DNA of 64,000 bases. Source: Takakia lepidozioides. Lineage: Eukaryota > Streptophyta > Takakiopsida > Takakiales > Takakiaceae. Position 1 is the first letter of the stretch; every line of letters starts with the position of its first letter. A program made the position numbers and the translations under genes. Positions 58,740 through 64,000 of this stretch are shown piece by piece. Where the stretch lies: contig CM060732.1 in the NCBI GenBank assembly GCA_030704615.1, forward strand, positions 19,342,001 to 19,406,000, in the 5' to 3' direction. The notes under the pieces were generated by a model. The model was not told the DNA's origin. It did no database searches and saw only the letters and a list, made by a program, of their open reading frames with translations.

Positions 58740-61700
58740 TTAAACTGGCTTTCTTCGTAATCCAGTCAGGCCAGTCGAAGGGCGTTGATTCTCAGAGGGT
58801 GCATGGTTTCTGGGCTTCACTGAGCTCTCGACATGATTGTCATTGATAAGAACAACATCAGTATGCTCGGTGTCACCACTGTAGAACACATGTGCTTTGT
58901 TGAAGTGGACTAACTTCTCCTCATTCGTGAATATGATGGATTGTGAGAAGTCGGTGCAGACATTAGCATCTCGCGAGTGGTTTGGACAGGCTTGCCTCAA
59001 AAAACCTTTGTACACCAGCGCATCATCAATGTACAACTGCTCCGTTGCACCCCTCAGGTTTCAGAACCAAGCAATCAATCGTGTCATTCTTTGACTTTAG
59101 GGCAATAGTTTCTTAGGATTTGTGGTAATCTACTTTTGGTCAAAGCTGCTGATCAATGATTCCTGCAATTTTGGAGGCCTGACAGGCCCTCAACCTGCTG
59201 TGGCTGTAATAGGGTTCTTCCTCTACAACCTTCTTTGCCTGTGATACATTCTGATTCCATAAGCTCTATGGGCTTTCATGGATGATCTGAAATGATCCCA
59301 CGCTTCCAAGAATCACATTATGCTTCTACAACATAATTACTGCTCTTCCTTGACTTAAGCCTAATCATTTTACAGGTGAGACATTCCAGATTCACAAAGT
59401 TATGCATTACCTGAGTATCCTTGCAGCTCTTTTACCCTTCATTTAGTGACGAGTATGATATTGCACACTTACCGGTTAACCATACAGTTGGTTATGCCTA
59501 CAGACCTAGTGGAATACAACATTTTCCCTGTTGCTGCCTTGACGTCACTGACCAAGACATTAGCTACCAGAGCTTTTCAAAACAGATGGTTACAGAGATT
59601 TTGCAACCTGCAAGTCCTTCCTTGATCTCTGTTGCTAGTTGTGACATTGCAACAAGGAAACCTCAAGCAAGTCTGATTGGGAAGCACAGGTATGGCGCTT
59701 ACTTCAAATTCACGAACACCGCGAGCAGGAGTCTTACTGTAGTTCCAAATATGGATCAATGACAACATGACAGGTTCTCCGAAGAAGATGTATATGTAGT
59801 TTTTCTGCACACACCACTTTTAATGTGCAGATCAATGAGTGACTTACCAAGTGAAGCGCATATAGTACATGGAAAGTCAAATTGACACGCACAACACAAG
59901 GCAGCTCTGACAAGTTGACCATATGAAGCTTGTCTCAGTAGTCAGTTGGATCCCTTGGCTATACCAAGATTCATAGAGCTGGCTGTAACCAAGATTCTCT
60001 CTCACCTGATGTTAATATAGAGAAGGAAGACTCTTGCCAATGCAAGCGTAACTTATGGTGTCACTTCACCGCGAAGGGCTACTGCCTTCTGCTTGGAAGG
60101 TGGACCGATGTTAATGTACATACAATGGAGCAGATGAAGCATGATAGCAGTCACCTTGCCCGGATCGTGAAGAGTGAGCCACATGTGCTGATCATCCCAA
60201 GTGTTGTTAATACCATCGAATAACTTGTCAACTGTGCGCATATCGTCAATACCAGGCAAATCATTGATGCTGCTGGGCATTGCATGCATATTGCCTTCCA
60301 CATAGCGTGTCAAGCAGCACAATCTTCTTGAACCTTGTCATTTATAATCAAGCTGCAGCTGTCTAGATTAGTGGCATTGCCGTCAAATGTCACTGAGGTC
60401 TACCCGGCCACTTCTTTTTCATGTGCAGAGTATATAACTAACTCCATTTTCCAGTCAGACGCAACTCGGAAAAAAACCTATCAAGTGAATTATCTCCGTG
60501 ATAGAGAAATAACAGCATCAAAACAGAGATGGAAGGATACATGGCAACATATGCACAAGCTGGCCTGCTTCATTGTGTAGCTCAATGCCATTCAGGCCCA
60601 TGTAGTGCCGGTCCCCCCACGTTGATAGCAGCACAAACTTGAATATGTCTGCAGACTTTGGCATTAAGAAGTCCACAGCTGTTGATATAGAAATTTAACC
60701 CACGTATGGCTTCAGACTCACTTGATATGCGTGGGACTGAACTTATCATGATTTAGGCTCTAGGCTGCGAGTACTGCCTGCCAAGCACCAAGCCATACAC
60801 ACAGAATTTGGATACCATACAAGTGTGCAGGGGTATAACTAAACATACAATGCTCCTGGACAACATTGAAACCCTGAGGCGGTGCTTGATTAGAAGTGTG
60901 AATTAAGAGAACAACACTTTGTTTAAGGAACCAAAACTCCAACTTGGTGTCAGCGAGAAAGCAGGATACGGCCACATGGCAAGAGGGGTGTCTCATAGTC
61001 CTGACGCAGCACCTCATTGTGACTATGCCTTCGCTTCGCCTGCTCCCTCCACTTGTGCTGCAACCATCACCCATCCATCAATTCCTGCCTAATATTTTCA
61101 CAGCTGCAAAAAAGCTGGAGCTGTATGTTATCCACAAATAAAAATGAGCTAGCCCCTGCACTGTGCTGTGCAGGCCAGCCAACTTACAAGCACCACTTTT
61201 GTCAGGCATGGCATGGACAGACACTGCTTGGCTAACCAAGTATGACAATCCCACATCTTCTTGACATAACCAACATGAATATTTAATCAGTAGTATACTG
61301 CATGCTCTACCTGCTCCATCTTGCGCTTGTTGTGCAGAAGGTCATGGTTACAGCTTAGCAGTGGTAGGAGCTGCCCAAAATCAAACTTATCCATGCCAGG
61401 AGCTGCACTCCTCCCACATGATGTCTGTTAGCATGTTGCACTAGCTTACCCACATACTAAGTTGTCGTACCCAATCAGCTCAGTATAAGTGAGATACAAG
61501 TCTAGCCCAACAAAGATGATGGTCAGCCACATATAGCCACCAAAAACCAATTAGTACCCAAAACGTCAACCGAGCGTTGGAGTTCAAGATTAGGTGTAAA
61601 CTGCACCTTTTCGAACAAGGTGGCCACCGGGTGGAGAGACCTCAAGAGCATCCACAAAAACGCGCATCCATTTCACCTGTAAGTACAAGCCCACTTAAAC

Positions 61701-64000
61701 AGGTATGCCACCATCCTTGCAGCAGGACAGTGCACAGAGTGAACACACAGTCAGAAATGTATGGTCACATCCAGAAGATTCTGAGTCCACCTTGGTTGTC
61801 GCTGATCACTGCATCTCACTTGTGCTTGATGTTCACTTTCAAAAGTTTCCCATGGTGTATTATCTTTTATGGATGAGAAGGATACCCCACGGAATGTGTC
61901 ATCAGGCGATTTGTTGTAGTTCCAAATCTTCAATGCACTGATGGGCACAGGCTTGCCAAAGTCAATGGCAAGCCAGTGCTCCGACCCAGATTTATCATAT
62001 GGTATGAGCCACATGTGCCGATCATTGGTGGTGGTGCAGCACCCATCCACTAGTTTGTCCAGTGTGCGCTCATCCATCCTATGTCCCACCACCTTCTCAT
62101 TCAAGTCTCTTGGCTTTGCCGACAGTGCATCCTCTCCCACCACATGTACACCTCCTTCTTCATCAAGCACCTGCAGTCAGAAGTCCACCTATCCTGACTA
62201 AAAAGATGGAGGTGCAGATGTGCAGATGACTACCATCCCCTCTCATCATTCAATGATTGAGTTTCTCTTCCATAAAAATTTAGCTACTTGGAATCCATGA
62301 AGGCAGACCATTTACATAGTCTCATACTAAATGCATACAGCAGGAGAGAGGTGGAATGGGGTAAATAACAAGCCTGGATTGCAGTGAGGCCCATGTAGTG
62401 GGGGTCGGCCCATGTATCAAGCAACTTGAGCTTCAAGATGCGTCCAATCGGACAACCTACAGTGTCCTCACATTGTGCTTTCTCTCCAGGTCCATCCCCA
62501 GTGTCAGTCGTGAAGTGGCACCGCAAGCTACTTGGATTGCATCGGATAGCTGAAGTTACAGGCCGCCCACCAGCATCAACGTCAGAAGGTATCGTAGCGG
62601 CTGTCACAGGGTTGCTTGGAGATGCAGCCACTGGGTTGCGTCCTGCAGTGATAGGACGTCTCAAGGGTGCAATGGCAGCTGCCACTGTTTCCTGGGCCAA
62701 AGCAGTCTCTGTTTCTTTGTAGTAGCACAGGTCGTACAATTCGATTGCAACAAGAGCTGCCTGATGAAATACAGCCATACTAGTTGCATTATACTTGGTG
62801 GTCAGTCTAGCTTTGTGGCAACTGTTGTACATTGCTTCTCACACCCTTTCGATGTCCTCACAGCAGTCCACTCCATTGCTGATGTGTCCATTAAAGTAGT
62901 GCATTGCCCATAAATTAATCACAAACAGAACACGTGTTTATAAAGAACTTAAATGAATACATCAATCTGATGATCCTGACAAACAGTACATAAGGCACCA
63001 GGTTTTGTGCAGACTGATAGTTAGCCAATGCAAGCTGTGGGTTATCTCCCTCTGGATTTGGGCACCACCTCTGATGGGAAGCCAACAATCAAAGAAATGG
63101 TGAACACAACTTGAATAGAGAAAAAAGGATCTCCTTGTGAGTGAACATGGATACTAGATTCTTATCTGCACCTTTCTTTCAGGAAGGGGTCAGGCACTAA
63201 GGATGTAAAATATATAGAATGAAATCCACACCTCATCGTCTGTGAACAAAATTGGTTCAGAATGCTTGGCAGCATCTGCAAGGAGCCCTGAAGCCTTTCT
63301 CACTTCACCAAGGAAAATGAGTTTGTCATTGAACCTCATCTCCACCACTCTAGCTCCTCGAAAGGAATGAATGCGTGACTTATTGTAATTCCAGAATCGC
63401 AGCATGCCCAAGGTCGTGGGGGAGTCTAGTGTGATAGTAATAGTGTGTGGCTTGCCAGGGGTGAAAGGAGCCAGCCACACATGAAAGTCATCACATGTCA
63501 TATTCACATTATCCAACAACTTGTCCACTGTGCGCGGGTCACTGATGTAGCCTGGAGTGCCGGCATTTCAAGTCACACCCAGCCATTGCATACGTTTCCA
63601 TATTAATAAACCATATATAGCTTGCTCCTGGACATAGCTGGCCAAATATGACATAAAGGTTGTCCTGCAAGCTTTGTCAACTGGCATCAATGAAAGCACA
63701 GTGATGTTAGCATTTGAAAGACAAAGAGTACCTCGGTCAACGTCAAACTACCTGGAAGGATGTTGATGTCAGGTGGATCTGCAATAACTTGCTTGAGTGG
63801 ATTGCTGAGCTGCACCAGGTGGCCTCTGCTGTCAAAAATTTCAATGCCAGACAACCCCACATAATGGGGATCCCCCCAGGTGGAAAGAATATTGATAACT
63901 AGCACAAGACCATGGGGCAGCATGGGAATCACAAAGGCATCCATCTTGATACTACCCCCTGCCAACTCTGCAGATGGCTGCAATACCTTCACCTCAGATT
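58740..64000 (-). CDS. KATNIP: KATNIP-like protein (katanin-interacting, DUF4457 repeats), 5' end outside window
   Basis: Minus-strand exons, in gene order: from beyond 63992 to about 63734 (STWGDPHYVGLSGIEIFD); 63551-63232 (DPRTVDKLLDNVNMTCDDFH, RFWNYNKSRIHSFRGARVVE); about 62870-62378 (LLDTWADPHYMGLTAIQ); 62170-61886 (LDKLVDGCCTTTNDRHMWLI, KIWNYNKSPDDTFRG); 60678 to about 60555 (LLSTWGDRHYMGLNGIELHN); about 60295-60155 (DKLFDGINNTWDDQHMWL); 59904-59848; about 59760-59703 (IWNYSKTPARGVREFE); 59036-58740 (ALVYKGFLRQ, SQSIIFTNEEKLV, then a TAA). Three DUF4457 units are visible, as in animal KATNIP/KIAA0556, a microtubule-associated protein of the ciliary base. It suggests flagellated sperm. 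Odd points: the intron after 62378 seems to start with GC; sequence after 61886 that resembles the next block has two TGA codons; one domain is partly unassigned. The gene may be intact with exons I could not place, or partly decayed. Confidence 0.82.

Noticed and set aside
62284-62832. Plus-strand frame opposite this KATNIP exon (62426-62722)
   Set aside because: Shadow of the minus-strand exon carrying LLDTWADPHYMGL.

Overview
The window is nuclear DNA of a land plant. It has multi-exon genes with short to medium GT-AG introns. It carries plant-type transposons (LINE, Ty3/gypsy, CACTA, tRNA-derived SINEs) and plant protein families: a PAS-containing hybrid histidine kinase, a GASA/snakin peptide and a PPR fragment. 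A KATNIP-like ciliary gene sits beside the GASA gene. That combination suggests a vascular plant that still makes flagellated sperm: a lycophyte or fern most likely, a cycad or Ginkgo possible. No species is claimed.

Layout. 1-2140: fragment of a minus-strand open frame, a hairpin-bearing tandem array, and the 3' part (three exons) of a ParB/methyltransferase-like gene family. 2880-5060: broken LINE (minus). 7471-18063: 14-exon hybrid histidine kinase (plus). 19690-20985: broken Ty3/gypsy (minus). 23100-23765: Pogo/Tigger-like transposase remnant, directly abutted by a longer nine-exon copy of the same ParB/methyltransferase-like family (23779-29354) that carries an in-frame stop and frameshifts. 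30600-37646: Ty3/gypsy pol split by a 5181-bp CACTA transposon (32408-37588) with a perfect CAT duplication and a captured PPR fragment. 40336-40898: TIR element. 42790-43540: array of about 14 hairpins upstream of a TATA box. 45035-46107: exostosin of the animal EXT1 type, with one frameshift. 50086-53587: eight-exon RNase HII. 54226-55465: piggyBac-like non-autonomous element with TTAA ends. 56036-57546: three-exon GASA peptide. 58740-64000: KATNIP-like gene (minus), entering from beyond the right edge.

The single-copy genes look unrelated to each other: two-component signalling, R-loop/ribonucleotide processing, secreted cysteine-rich peptide, ciliary scaffold and glycosyltransferase. The least explained item is the gene family seen at 1167-2140 and 23779-29354. 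It has a ParB/Srx-like DGNHR motif upstream and, downstream, motifs in the permuted order of beta-class DNA amino-methyltransferases. It is spread over nine exons, and the intron positions and phases are the same in both copies. It could be a degenerate DNA-level-duplicated family of prokaryotic or viral ancestry. All assignments come from reading motifs by eye; no database search was run.
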